A stretch of 42,538 bases of DNA from an uncultured Pantoea sp. (lineage in GTDB: Bacteria > Pseudomonadota > Gammaproteobacteria > Enterobacterales > Enterobacteriaceae), in NCBI GenBank assembly GCA_913775175.1, contig CAJYKU010000011.1, forward strand, positions 1 through 42,538, in the 5' to 3' direction. Each line of letters begins with the position of its first letter. Within the stretch, counting starts at the first letter, position 1. A program made the position numbers and the translations under genes. The notes beneath the pieces are model-generated. The model searched no databases and was not told where the DNA came from. It saw nothing but the letters and a program-made list of their open reading frames with translations. This document shows, piece after piece, positions 34,733 to 42,538 of this stretch.

Positions 34733-35464
34733 TCAGACGCGCCACAGGCAGCTGCCACCCTTTTTATTCACCAGATCGAGTCGGTTTTCATGCGCCAGTA
34801 GCTCTTCATCACTGGCATTGATTACCCGCAGGCCCGAACCGGGGCGGGCAATACGCTGAATATGTTCACCTTCTGCCTGATTACGCTGCTCCCCCTCCAT
34901 TGAGAAAGCCAGCGAAGTCTGGCCGCCGGTCATGGTCAGAAACACTTCTGCCAGGATTTCTGCATCAAGCAGAGCGCCATGCAGGGTTCGCTTGCTGTTA
35001 TCAATTTCGTAGCGGCTGCACAATGCATCAAGGCTGTTTCGCTTGCCCGGAAACATTTTACGCGCCATCGCCAGACTATCGGTGATTTTGCAGAAGGTTT
35101 CGGTTTTATCGATCTCGCGCTGCAGCATGCGGAACTCATGATCCATAAAGCCGATATCAAACGAAGCGTTATGAATCACCAGTTCAGCGCCACGGATATA
35201 TGCCAGAAACTCATCGGCAATCTGCGCAAATGTTGGTTTGTCAGCCAGAAACTCATCGGCAATACCATGAACGCCGAACGCCTCCGGATCCACCAGCAGA
35301 TCGGGCTTCAGATACATATGAAAGTTATTGCCGGTAAGCCGACGGTTGATAACCTCAACCGCGCCGATTTCAATAATGCGATGTCCCTCATAATGCACCC
35401 CGATCATATTCATACCGGTGGTTTCTGTATCAAGGACTATCTGGCGGTTATTTGCAGTGCTCAT
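34733..35464 (-). CDS. dnaQ: DNA polymerase III epsilon subunit (3'-5' proofreading exonuclease)
   Basis: 243 residues, the E. coli length. DEDDh exonuclease residues D12, E14 (VLDTETTG), D103 (NASFDIGFMDHEF), H162 and D167 (LHGALLDAEIL). The clamp-binding QTSLAF motif and the C-terminal alpha-binding region are present. It is divergent from rnhA with 53 bp between starts, as in E. coli. A 9-bp inverted repeat (34684-34692 with 34712-34720) follows the stop. Confidence 0.98.
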   Translation of the reverse strand: MSTANNRQIVLDTETTGMNMIGVHYEGHRIIEIGAVEVINRRLTGNNFHMYLKPDLLVDPEAFGVHGIADEFLADKPTFAQIADEFLAYIRGAELVIHNASFDIGFMDHEFRMLQREIDKTETFCKITDSLAMARKMFPGKRNSLDALCSRYEIDNSKRTLHGALLDAEILAEVFLTMTGGQTSLAFSMEGEQRNQAEGEHIQRIARPGSGLRVINASDEELLAHENRLDLVNKKGGSCLWRV

Positions 35465-35517
35465 AAGACCCGTTTTATGTCAGACTTGGCGTTTTTTCTA
35501 AGGGAAGTCTACCAGAG

Positions 35518-35982
35518 ATGCGCAAACAGGTAGAAATTTTCACCGACGGTTCCTGCCTGGGCAATCCAGGGCCCGGCGGTTACGGTGCTATTGTACGCTA
35601 TCGCCAGCACGAAAAATTATTCAGTGCTGGCTATCGTCTCACCACCAATAACCGCATGGAGTTGATGGCGGCGATTGTGGCGCTGGAGGCACTGACCCAG
35701 CCGTGTGAAGTGGTGCTCAGCACTGACAGTCAATATGTTCGTCAGGGCATCACCAGCTGGATCCATAACTGGAAAAAGCGCGGCTGGAAAACGGCGGATA
35801 AAAAGCCGGTTAAAAATGTTGATCTGTGGCAGCGCCTGGATGCGGCACTCAGTACGCATGATATAAAATGGGAGTGGGTGAAAGGACACGCTGGTCATCC
35901 TGAGAATGAGCGCTGCGACGAACTGGCTCGCAACGCTGCCGGCAATCCCTCACAGGAGGATATCGGTTATCAGGCATCCTGA
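35518..35982 (+). CDS. rnhA: Ribonuclease HI
   Basis: 154 residues; cleaves the RNA strand of RNA-DNA hybrids. Catalytic D10, E48, D70 and D134 are in [26 protein letters not shown] and ERCDELAR; H124 is in [11 protein letters not shown], and the basic-handle helix ([14 protein letters not shown]) is intact. Divergent from dnaQ; its end overlaps convergent yafS by 13 bp. Confidence 0.98.
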   Translation: MRKQVEIFTDGSCLGNPGPGGYGAIVRYRQHEKLFSAGYRLTTNNRMELMAAIVALEALTQPCEVVLSTDSQYVRQGITSWIHNWKKRGWKTADKKPVKNVDLWQRLDAALSTHDIKWEWVKGHAGHPENERCDELARNAAGNPSQEDIGYQAS

Positions 35983-36701
35983 TCTTTGCGATTGCGAAAC
36001 TGACGCGTCGCGTTGACCACCGGACGTAACCGGGTACTGCTGAGCGATTTTTTCATTTTGGTGGGCGTAAGCGGAAAAGTACGTTTACGCGCCACGACAA
36101 TATTCAGGCATCCCAGCGCTGGCAGATGCGCGCTGATAACCTTCCCCCCCTGCCGATACCACGGCACCACCTGGAAACGAGTGCGATAAACCACTTCATA
36201 GTTAAGCAGGCTCAGCCAGTCCAGCAGACGCACCTGGCTGAACATTCTGCTGTTCCAGGGCGCCCGGCGACTCAGGCCGGGAACAGCTTTACTTATGCCA
36301 AGCAGACTGAAGGGGTTGAATCCACTGATAATCATCCAGCCATCATCGATCAGCACCCGATCAACTTCACGCAGCACAGCATGTGGATCCTGACTCCACG
36401 CCAGCGTATGCGCCAGCAGACAGGCATCAATTGATTTAGACTCAAACGGCAACCGCGTGACATTCGCGATAACCTGCAGCGCGTCGCCCTCACTGCCAAC
36501 ATTCACCTGATGCGATATGGCACACTGACTGGTATCGATCTCTGCGCTGAGACTGCCAATTTTAAGCATATGAAAGCCATACACTCTGGCCAGATAGGGC
36601 TGCAGCTGCTGAGTTAAGGCATCGCGAAAGTAGTCGCCCCAGGGCATATCGCTCCAGGCGCGTGGTGCAGTCAGGATCTGGCGTGTTTTCGCAGGCTTCA
36701 T
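35970..36701 (-). CDS. yafS: SAM-dependent methyltransferase-like protein YafS
   Basis: 243 residues, collinear with E. coli YafS (about 240). The C-terminal half has a class I methyltransferase-like arrangement: [19 protein letters not shown], then [26 protein letters not shown]. The classical glycine-rich SAM loop near the N-terminus is degenerate. Substrate unknown; the conserved place between rnhA and gloB supports orthology. The basic tail (residues about 215-243) is variable. Confidence 0.92.
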   Translation of the reverse strand: MKPAKTRQILTAPRAWSDMPWGDYFRDALTQQLQPYLARVYGFHMLKIGSLSAEIDTSQCAISHQVNVGSEGDALQVIANVTRLPFESKSIDACLLAHTLAWSQDPHAVLREVDRVLIDDGWMIISGFNPFSLLGISKAVPGLSRRAPWNSRMFSQVRLLDWLSLLNYEVVYRTRFQVVPWYRQGGKVISAHLPALGCLNIVVARKRTFPLTPTKMKKSLSSTRLRPVVNATRQFRNRKDQDA

Positions 36702-36741
36702 GCTCTACCATTTTTTGTTTAAGACAATCCCGGAGGTGTTT

Positions 36742-37497
36742 ATGAATCTTACCAGTATTCCCGCATTACAGGATAATTACATCTGGACGTTGTCAGATGA
36801 GGCGGGCAAATGCCTGATTGTGGATCCGGGCGAAGCCCGACCAGTGATTGAGAAAATTGAGTCAAATCAATGGACACCCGTGGCTATACTGCTAACGCAT
36901 CATCACGAAGATCACACAGGCGGCGTTGCAGAACTGCTGCAGCGCTATCCGCAGCTTGAGATTTATGGTCCGCAGGAGACTGCAGCAAAAGGAGCTAATC
37001 AGATTGTCAGCGAAGGCGATACGCTATCGCTTATTGGAGTGGACTTTCAGATCATTGCGACGCCCGGCCACACTTTAGGACATATCTCATATTACAGTGC
37101 ACCTTATCTTTTTTGCGGTGATACGATGTTTTCTGGTGGCTGCGGTCGCCTGTTCGAAGGCAATGCACAACAAATGTACGATTCATTTCAAAAGCTTAAC
37201 GAACTACCGGAAGATACGCTGGTCTGCTGTGCGCATGAATATACTTTATCCAATATGAAGTTTGCGGCGGCAATTTTACCGCACGACCCAAAAATTCTGG
37301 CCAGATATCAGGAAATTAAGGAGTTACGTGCAGAAAATCGCACTACTTTACCGACAAAACTGGCGCTTGAACGTGAGATAAATTTATTTTTACGCACACA
37401 AGATGCTGATTTACAAAACGCTTTGTCAATTAATCTCGATTCTGCCCCGTTGTGGCAAACTTTTGCTGAACTGCGTAAGAAGAAAGACCAATTTTGA
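36742..37497 (+). CDS. gloB: Hydroxyacylglutathione hydrolase (glyoxalase II)
   Basis: 251 residues from ATG 36742 (ggaggt upstream; an in-frame ATG 14 codons earlier lies in the intergenic region). Hydrolyses S-lactoylglutathione to lactate and glutathione in methylglyoxal detoxification. Metallo-beta-lactamase fold with [10 protein letters not shown] (H53, H55, D57, H58), ATPGHTLGH and [12 protein letters not shown] metal motifs and the glutathione-binding C-terminus. Divergent from yafS. Confidence 0.97.
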   Translation: MNLTSIPALQDNYIWTLSDEAGKCLIVDPGEARPVIEKIESNQWTPVAILLTHHHEDHTGGVAELLQRYPQLEIYGPQETAAKGANQIVSEGDTLSLIGVDFQIIATPGHTLGHISYYSAPYLFCGDTMFSGGCGRLFEGNAQQMYDSFQKLNELPEDTLVCCAHEYTLSNMKFAAAILPHDPKILARYQEIKELRAENRTTLPTKLALEREINLFLRTQDADLQNALSINLDSAPLWQTFAELRKKKDQF

Positions 37498-37506
37498 CTT
37501 TTCGGG

Positions 37507-37535
37507 TTGTGTTGTGACGGTACGTCACGTATAGT
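37507..37535 (+). promoter_or_regulatory. Candidate mltD promoter with palindrome in the spacer
   Basis: -35 TTGTGT (37507-37512) and -10 TATAGT (37530-37535) are 17 bp apart. Between them lies gtgacg-gta-cgtcac (37514-37528), a perfect 6-bp inverted repeat, a classic place for an operator. The protein that would bind is unknown. Confidence 0.5.
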
Positions 37536-37571
37536 TGCTCGTCTTTTAAGCAAACTACTACTGACACACAC

Positions 37572-38936
37572 ATGAAGGCTAAAGCGATACTACTCGCCTC
37601 AGTCTTGCTGGTCGGATGTCAGGCATCACGGAATGACGCCAATATCCCTGTTCAGCATGCACAGAGCCTGTCTTCAGCTGGTCAAAGTGAAGGAAATCGC
37701 TTGTTGTCGCCGCGCTGGCAAGATGATGGAACCAGCCTCGCAGAAGACACCGATCTCTGGAATCTGATTAGTGACGAGTTGAAGATGGGGGTCCCGGAAA
37801 ATGCCCGGATCCGCGAACAAAAAACAAAGTTTTTAAAAAATAAGAGCTATCTCCACGATGTAACATTACGGGCAGAGCCGTACATGTACTGGATTGTCGA
37901 GCAGATACAGAAACGTAAAATGCCGATGGAACTGGTACTGCTACCCATAGTGGAGAGCGCTTTTGACCCTCATGCAACCTCATCCGCCAACGCCGCAGGC
38001 ATCTGGCAGATTGTTGCAAAGACGGGCAAAAATTATGGTTTAAAGCAGAACCGCTGGTATGACGGACGCCGTGATGTGGTGGCCTCAACTAAAGCAGCTC
38101 TGGACATGATGCAACGTCTTAACGGCATGTTTCATGGCGACTGGTTACTGACCGTAGCCGCCTATAACAGTGGTGAAGGACGCGTGTTGAAAGCGATGAA
38201 GCAGAATAAGGCCCGGGGCAAACCCACCGATTTCTGGCACTTATCGTTGCCACACGAAACAGCTATCTATGTACCGAAAATGTTGGCTCTGAGCGATCTG
38301 CTTAAGAACAACAAGCGTTATGGTATTAAACTGCCTGCACCAAACGAAAGCCGCGCCCTGGCGCGCGTTGAAGTGGGTCAGCAGATGCAGTTAACGCAGG
38401 CAGCAGAGATGGCCGGTATGTCGCTCAGTAAACTGAAGACATTCAATGCCGGTTACAAGCACGGCAGCACTGCGCCAAACGGACCGCACTATATTATGGT
38501 GCCTAAGTCTAATGTGGCACAGCTGCGCAATTCACTCGCTTCTGGTGATATTGCTTCCGTGCAGCCAGTTGCTCTGGCAAAAGCCAGTGCGGAAGGCAAC
38601 AGTTATACAGTGCGCAAAGGCGATACGCTGTCAGGCATCGCCAGCAAACTGGGCGTCAGCGTAAGCTCGCTGAAACAGCAGAACAATCTGCGCAGTGCAA
38701 TGGTTCGTACCGGACAGACCCTGACGGTTAGTGGTACCACCGCAGCATCGCAGTTGGCAGATAACGGCAACAGCATCACCTATCAGGTACGTAAGGGTGA
38801 TTCTTTTGCCAGTATTGCAAAACGTCATGGTGTAAATACCAAAGATGTTATGCGCTGGAATAGTGAAGCAAAAGATATACAGCCAGGTGATAAACTCACC
38901 CTGTTTGTTAAAAATAGCGCGACACCAGATACCTGA
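37572..38936 (+). CDS. mltD: Membrane-bound lytic murein transglycosylase D
   Basis: 454 residues. Lipobox LLVGC with lipidated C16; the outer-membrane lipoprotein cleaves glycan strands of peptidoglycan, leaving 1,6-anhydro ends. The SLT domain carries catalytic E128 (LLPIVESAFDPHATS) and AAYNSGEGRV. Two LysM peptidoglycan-binding repeats follow (about 345-390 and 405-450: YTVRKGDTLSGIA, YQVRKGDSFASIA). ATG 37572 is preceded by cacacac with no clear Shine-Dalgarno, suggesting a modest or regulated translation rate. Confidence 0.96.
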   Translation: MKAKAILLASVLLVGCQASRNDANIPVQHAQSLSSAGQSEGNRLLSPRWQDDGTSLAEDTDLWNLISDELKMGVPENARIREQKTKFLKNKSYLHDVTLRAEPYMYWIVEQIQKRKMPMELVLLPIVESAFDPHATSSANAAGIWQIVAKTGKNYGLKQNRWYDGRRDVVASTKAALDMMQRLNGMFHGDWLLTVAAYNSGEGRVLKAMKQNKARGKPTDFWHLSLPHETAIYVPKMLALSDLLKNNKRYGIKLPAPNESRALARVEVGQQMQLTQAAEMAGMSLSKLKTFNAGYKHGSTAPNGPHYIMVPKSNVAQLRNSLASGDIASVQPVALAKASAEGNSYTVRKGDTLSGIASKLGVSVSSLKQQNNLRSAMVRTGQTLTVSGTTAASQLADNGNSITYQVRKGDSFASIAKRHGVNTKDVMRWNSEAKDIQPGDKLTLFVKNSATPDT

Positions 38937-38949
38937 CAGATTTAAAACA

Positions 38950-38975
38950 GGCTGACAAATGTCAGCCTTTTTTTT
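38950..38975 (+). terminator. Rho-independent terminator of mltD
   Basis: 8-bp stem ggctgaca/tgtcagcc with a 2-nt core loop followed by eight T residues, 14 nt after the mltD stop. Confidence 0.92.
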
Positions 38976-39037
38976 GCTGCCCCGTCAGGCAATGACTCTT
39001 CCCTGCCCGCCCGACAGCTGACTTTATATGCAGCTGA

Positions 39038-39841
39038 CTATGAGCGTGCCGTCTTAGCAGTTGTGAATTCAACCAGAAGCGGGTTATGATCTGAAGCACT
39101 GGTTACCAGTACCGATGCCTCGCTTACTTTGATATCCCGGTAAAAAACAAAATCCAGCGGCCGGCCAAAGGCTTTACGCCGATGATCGTCAGTGAAGGAG
39201 ACTTCACGTAATGACAGCGCGCGGGCAAAGCGATAGAGCGCATTCATTCTCTGGCGGCTCCATGCATTAAAGTCTCCCGCCATAATCACCGGACCGCGAT
39301 GATGCTGTATCTGCTCACCTATAGGTCCCAGCTGTTTACTGTAGACATCGATACCGAGACTGAAATTCACTGCATGAATATTGACCACCATCAGCATCTC
39401 GCCATCAGGCAAAGGATAAGCAGTGATCAGTGCTGATTTGGCGAGCCGCAGCAGCGGCTCACGTTCGCGTAGCGGACAGCAATAGACCGGATGAGCGGAA
39501 GCCAGCGTCATCACGCCAGAGGGATGCTGTGGCAGCACAAAAGCCGGAACCTGATCGGCCGCCAGATAGTTACTGGTGGCAAACTCAATCAGCTCTGGCG
39601 TGGTTTGCGCTTCCTGCAGCAGAACGAGATGCGCATCGCGACCAAATCCCTGCAAAACCGACATCCAGTCAGCACGCTGCTGTTTAAAAATATTCCATAC
39701 CAGCACACGTAGCGTTGGATCAGCAGGCAGCGGAGCACCCGCTGGCAGCCCCTGACCAAGATGCAGCATGGCACCTGGCGGAAAAATCCGCTCAGCTGGC
39801 TGACCTGCTATATATCGTATCGCGTATGTTTTCTTTCGCAC
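39038..39841 (-). CDS. yafD: Endonuclease/exonuclease/phosphatase-fold protein YafD
   Basis: 267 residues, collinear with E. coli YafD (266). EEP-family residues are present: [30 protein letters not shown] and [10 protein letters not shown]. No biochemical substrate is settled; the fold hydrolyses phosphodiesters of nucleic acids or lipids. The start is GTG at 39841 ([14 protein letters not shown]), with aggcggg upstream. It converges on mltD. Confidence 0.92.
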   Translation of the reverse strand: MRKKTYAIRYIAGQPAERIFPPGAMLHLGQGLPAGAPLPADPTLRVLVWNIFKQQRADWMSVLQGFGRDAHLVLLQEAQTTPELIEFATSNYLAADQVPAFVLPQHPSGVMTLASAHPVYCCPLREREPLLRLAKSALITAYPLPDGEMLMVVNIHAVNFSLGIDVYSKQLGPIGEQIQHHRGPVIMAGDFNAWSRQRMNALYRFARALSLREVSFTDDHRRKAFGRPLDFVFYRDIKVSEASVLVTSASDHNPLLVEFTTAKTARS

Positions 39842-39955
39842 TATCCCGCCTGACTGATTTACACCTGCAACTTCTCCTGACTGTTATAGGGATTTTAGCG
39901 CGGGGTTTCAATTGTTGTTCTCATTTGTCGGAATTCACCTCACAGCCAGAAAATA

Positions 39956-39983
39956 AAACAGCCTGCCCGCAGGCGGGCTGTTT
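39956..39983 (-). terminator. Terminator of the MFS gene
   Basis: 12-bp stem (one G-T wobble) aaacagcctgcc/ggcgggctgttt with a 4-nt loop, 6 nt after the MFS stop; U-rich on the minus strand (TTTTATTTTC). Confidence 0.88.
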
Positions 39984-39989
39984 AGCCGG

Positions 39990-41165
39990 CTACTCCGTGA
40001 CCAGTTTACCTGATCTATCCAGCTGGCCACTTACGCGCACCAGCAGAAGGGCGGCAAACACAATGATTGCTCCGGCCCATGGCGTCTGCGCCAGACCATA
40101 GTGCTCGACAATATAGCCGCCTGCCGTTGATCCCAGCGCAATCCCCACGTTAAATGCCGCTATATTCAGACCAGAGGCGACATCCACTGCACCCGGAGCG
40201 TGATGTTCCGCTTTCTGCACCACATAGACCTGCAGTCCCGGTACGTTGGCAAAAGCAAATACCCCCATAATCAACACCGTTACCAGCGCCAGATAGTGCA
40301 CACTGACAGTAAACTGCAGCATCAGGAGTGCCAGCGTCAGCGCAGTAAAAATCAGCGTCAGCGCTTTAACGGCACCGAGGCGATCGGCAAGTTTGCCGCC
40401 CCAGATATTACCTATTGCCACTGAAATACCGTAGCCAAGCAGAATCATACTGACTGCTGATGGAGAGAAGCCTGCCAGCGATTGCATCATTGGTGCAAGA
40501 AAGGTGAACGCAGTGAACACACCGCCATAGCCAAGCGCGGTAATCGTATAGATCAGTATCAGACGCGGATTGACGATAACACCTATCTGCTGCGCCAGCG
40601 TGGTTGCCGGTGGCTGAGCAATATGACGCGGTATCAGTACCATACTGGCTATCAGAGCAATGACACCTAAAAGCGAGACGGCGAGGAAACTCTCACGCCA
40701 GCCAAAATGCTGACCGATCAGTGTACCCAGCGGTACACCTGTCACCAGCGCCACAGTCAGGCCACCGAACATAATAGCGATAGCACTGGCGGCTTTTTCC
40801 CTGCTGACCAGACTGGTAGCGATAGTTGAGCCTATAGAAAAAAAGACACCATGAGCCAGGCCGGTCAGTAAGCGCGCCACGACCAGCGTTCCATAATCAG
40901 GTGCCTGCCAGGCGACAAGATTACCCAGCGTAAACAGCGCCATCAGCCCCATTAACAGCTGCTTACGCGGCAGTTTACTGGTGAGGGCGGTTAACAGGGG
41001 GGCGCCTATTGCGACGCCAAGCGCATAAATTGAGACCAGCATTCCGGCTGACGGCAGTGTAATGCTGAGCTGTCCGGCAATAACCGGGATAAGTCCGACA
41101 ATGACAAATTCGGTCGTTCCGATAGCGAATGCGCTAATCGTTAGCGCCCAGAGTGCAAGTGGCAT
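39990..41165 (-). CDS. MFS drug/sugar efflux transporter (YdhP/AraJ-like)
   Basis: 391 residues from ATG 41165 (aggag 6 nt upstream; a longer frame runs into yafC's leader and is rejected). Twelve membrane segments, DHA1-type MFS: ISAFAIGTTEFVIVGLIPVI in TM1, the LPRKQLL loop and LAHGVFFSIGS. Similar to YdhP/AraJ-type exporters, with no assigned substrate. It is divergent from the LysR gene yafC across 98 bp, the common arrangement of a target and its regulator. Confidence 0.85.
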   Translation of the reverse strand: MPLALWALTISAFAIGTTEFVIVGLIPVIAGQLSITLPSAGMLVSIYALGVAIGAPLLTALTSKLPRKQLLMGLMALFTLGNLVAWQAPDYGTLVVARLLTGLAHGVFFSIGSTIATSLVSREKAASAIAIMFGGLTVALVTGVPLGTLIGQHFGWRESFLAVSLLGVIALIASMVLIPRHIAQPPATTLAQQIGVIVNPRLILIYTITALGYGGVFTAFTFLAPMMQSLAGFSPSAVSMILLGYGISVAIGNIWGGKLADRLGAVKALTLIFTALTLALLMLQFTVSVHYLALVTVLIMGVFAFANVPGLQVYVVQKAEHHAPGAVDVASGLNIAAFNVGIALGSTAGGYIVEHYGLAQTPWAGAIIVFAALLLVRVSGQLDRSGKLVTE

Positions 41166-41229
41166 GATTAACTCCTGAGTGTTTTGATGGGCGCTATTAT
41201 CTTGCTGTGCTTTAATAACAAAAAGGTGC

Positions 41230-41247
41230 AAAGTAACAATATACTTT
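41230..41247. promoter_or_regulatory. Candidate LysR-type binding site between the MFS gene and yafC
   Basis: The inverted repeat aaagta-N6-tacttt is centred 25 nt upstream of the yafC start. LysR regulators usually bind such imperfect palindromes in divergent gaps; assignment to YafC is inference. Confidence 0.45.
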
Positions 41248-41263
41248 TGCCAATGGAGGCATA

Positions 41264-42172
41264 ATGAAAGCATCGTCTGAAGAGCTGAAAGTGTTTATTG
41301 CAGTGGTCGAAAGCGGTAGCTTTAGCCGTGCAGCAGAACAGTTGCAGATGGCAAACTCTGCGGTAAGCCGAATGGTAAAAAAGCTGGAATCGCGGCTTGG
41401 CGTAACGCTGTTAACCCGTACTACTCGTCAGCTGGCATTAACGTATGAGGGTGAGCACTACTTCCGCCGCGTACAGAAGCTGATGCAGGAGATGACTACC
41501 GCTGAAAATGAGCTGATTGAACGTCAACAGACGCCACAGGGAGAGCTGCGTGTTGATGCTGCAACACCAGTGATCCTTAATCTGCTTATGCCCATGATCA
41601 AACCTTTCCGCGAACGTCATCCGCAGGTCAGGCTATCGCTGATCTCCTCAGAAAATTTTATTAATCTTATTGATCGCAAAGTTGATGTCGCTATTCGCGC
41701 CGGTAATCTTACTGACTCTACTCTGCGTGCTCGTCTGCTATTTATCAGCTATCGAAAACTGGTGGCAACGCCAGCTTACCTGGCAACACGGGGGACGCCT
41801 GAGTCAGTAGTCGATCTGGCACAACACGAATGTCTGGGTTTTGTCGAACCGCTACGTCTTAATCGCTGGCCCATATCGGATAACGGACACGATCTTTACG
41901 ATATTGAACCGGGAATGTCAGCCAACAGCGGCGAAACCATTAAAATGTTGTGCCTCAACGATCAGGGCATCGCATGCCTTTCGGATTATATGGTAGATGC
42001 TGAAATCGCTAAGGGGATTTTTACAGAAGTCCTGGCTGAGCAACGCATTGCGGTTGAGATGCCTTTTAATGCGGTTTATTACAGCGATTTAGGCGTGAGT
42101 CAGCGTGTGCGGGCTTTTATCGATTTTCTGAGTGAGTGGGTAAAAGATCAGCCGTGGCGTGTGCAGGAATAG
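41264..42172 (+). CDS. yafC: LysR-family transcriptional regulator YafC
   Basis: 302 residues, close to E. coli YafC (304). N-terminal HTH (about 1-60: [18 protein letters not shown], then [20 protein letters not shown]) and a C-terminal ligand domain ([39 protein letters not shown]). ATG 41264 follows ggagg. In E. coli yafC also lies near yafD and the aspU tRNA, supporting orthology; the adjacent MFS gene, absent there, is its probable target. Confidence 0.92.
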   Translation: MKASSEELKVFIAVVESGSFSRAAEQLQMANSAVSRMVKKLESRLGVTLLTRTTRQLALTYEGEHYFRRVQKLMQEMTTAENELIERQQTPQGELRVDAATPVILNLLMPMIKPFRERHPQVRLSLISSENFINLIDRKVDVAIRAGNLTDSTLRARLLFISYRKLVATPAYLATRGTPESVVDLAQHECLGFVEPLRLNRWPISDNGHDLYDIEPGMSANSGETIKMLCLNDQGIACLSDYMVDAEIAKGIFTEVLAEQRIAVEMPFNAVYYSDLGVSQRVRAFIDFLSEWVKDQPWRVQE

Positions 42173-42373
42173 TTAATATTATTTAAACAGCGCTTTTTAC
42201 TGAAGAGAGCGGTAAAAAAACAGCAGGCTGATTGTATATATATCTCAGTGGCAGCGGGATTAAGGCATATTTGCTGCGACATAACCTGCCTCTTTCAGCA
42301 GCGGTAATAGAGAGGCTTGCTGTTAGCAGTGAAATTCAGAGGGCAGATGAGAAAACCGGTAAATCGCAGACAT

Positions 42374-42403
42374 GAAAAAGCCCTGACTTTACAGTCAGGG
42401 CTT
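42374..42403 (-). terminator. Terminator downstream of the second tRNA-Asp
   Basis: 11-bp perfect stem aagccctgact/agtcagggctt with a 4-nt loop; on the minus strand it ends in a U run, 10 nt past the tRNA 3' end. Confidence 0.9.
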
Positions 42404-42413
42404 ATCAATTAAG

Positions 42414-42490
42414 TGGCGGAACGGACGGGGCTCGAACCCGCGACCCCCTGCGTGACAGGCAGGTATTCTAACCAACTGAACTACCGCTCC
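42414..42490 (-). tRNA. aspU: tRNA-Asp (GUC), second copy
   Basis: 77 nt identical to the copy at 34522-34598, with anticodon GTC at 42454-42456. No promoter is evident in the 48 bp upstream that remain in the window. Its position beside yafC matches E. coli aspU, the distal tRNA of an rRNA operon, so it is probably processed from an rrn transcript entering from the right. A 6-bp hairpin (tcaggc/gcctga, 42509-42523) lies in that spacer. Confidence 0.97.
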
Positions 42491-42538
42491 ACCGATTCTG
42501 TACTGCCCTCAGGCCGCGCCTGAAGCCAGGTATTTCGC

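Noticed and set aside
42491..42538. 5S rRNA end at the right edge
   Set aside because: The 48 bases do not match the reverse complement of a 5S 3' end; any rRNA lies outside the window.

Overview
The window looks like the chromosome of an Erwiniaceae-type enterobacterium (Pantoea/Erwinia-like). The flanking genes are near-identical in length and sequence to Escherichia coli proteins, in the same neighbourhood as the E. coli 5-6 min region: gpt-pepD-dinB-yafK-yafJ-gmhA-fadE-yafV on the left and tRNA-Asp-dnaQ-rnhA-yafS-gloB-mltD-yafD-yafC-tRNA-Asp on the right. This assignment is inference from remembered E. coli proteins; no search was run.

Left core (1-11043): the gpt start, pepD, dinB with a LexA box, the peptidoglycan amidase/L,D-transpeptidase-fold gene yafK, yafJ, gmhA (LPS heptose), and fadE with a FadR-like palindrome. 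A methionine-salvage corner follows: a YbdL/MtnE-type aminotransferase overlapping the omega-amidase gene yafV. It is divergent from an intact but shortened relative of methylthioribose kinase (MtnK) that lacks the kinase core. Two tandem MetJ-like octamers lie between them.

Accessory block (about 11050-34520), sitting between yafV and the tRNA-Asp gene: (a) two tandem chitin-type LPMO genes, one with a complete copper site and one that has lost both copper histidines and the axial Phe; (b) an SDR reductase, a GNAT acetyltransferase and the decayed C-terminus of an RND efflux pump; (c) katG; (d) a large purine/allantoin nitrogen-scavenging locus. The purine locus has an eight-gene operon (amino-acid-type ABC transporter, hpxJ, hpxK, uraD, uraH), the RpiR regulator hpxU, the divergent hpxWXYZ operon, the hpxS-hpxA-hpxB operon and a divergent NCS1 allantoin permease.

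Together the purine genes would take 5-hydroxyisourate and allantoin through allantoate, ureidoglycine and oxalurate to oxamate and oxalate, releasing ammonia. Urate oxidase and xanthine dehydrogenase are not in the window. Regulation is legible: a perfect sigma54 -24/-12 element with two upstream NtrC-like sites before the ABC operon, a weaker sigma54 element before hpxW, a 12-bp sequence shared by the two intergenic regions next to hpxU (candidate HpxU operator), and paired GTATAC boxes between hpxS and the permease (candidate HpxS operator).

Right core (34522-42490): tRNA-Asp(GUC) with its own strong promoter, dnaQ/rnhA, yafS, gloB, mltD, yafD, an MFS exporter divergent from the LysR gene yafC, and a second identical tRNA-Asp. 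The position of the second copy matches E. coli aspU at the end of an rRNA operon; no rRNA is inside the window.
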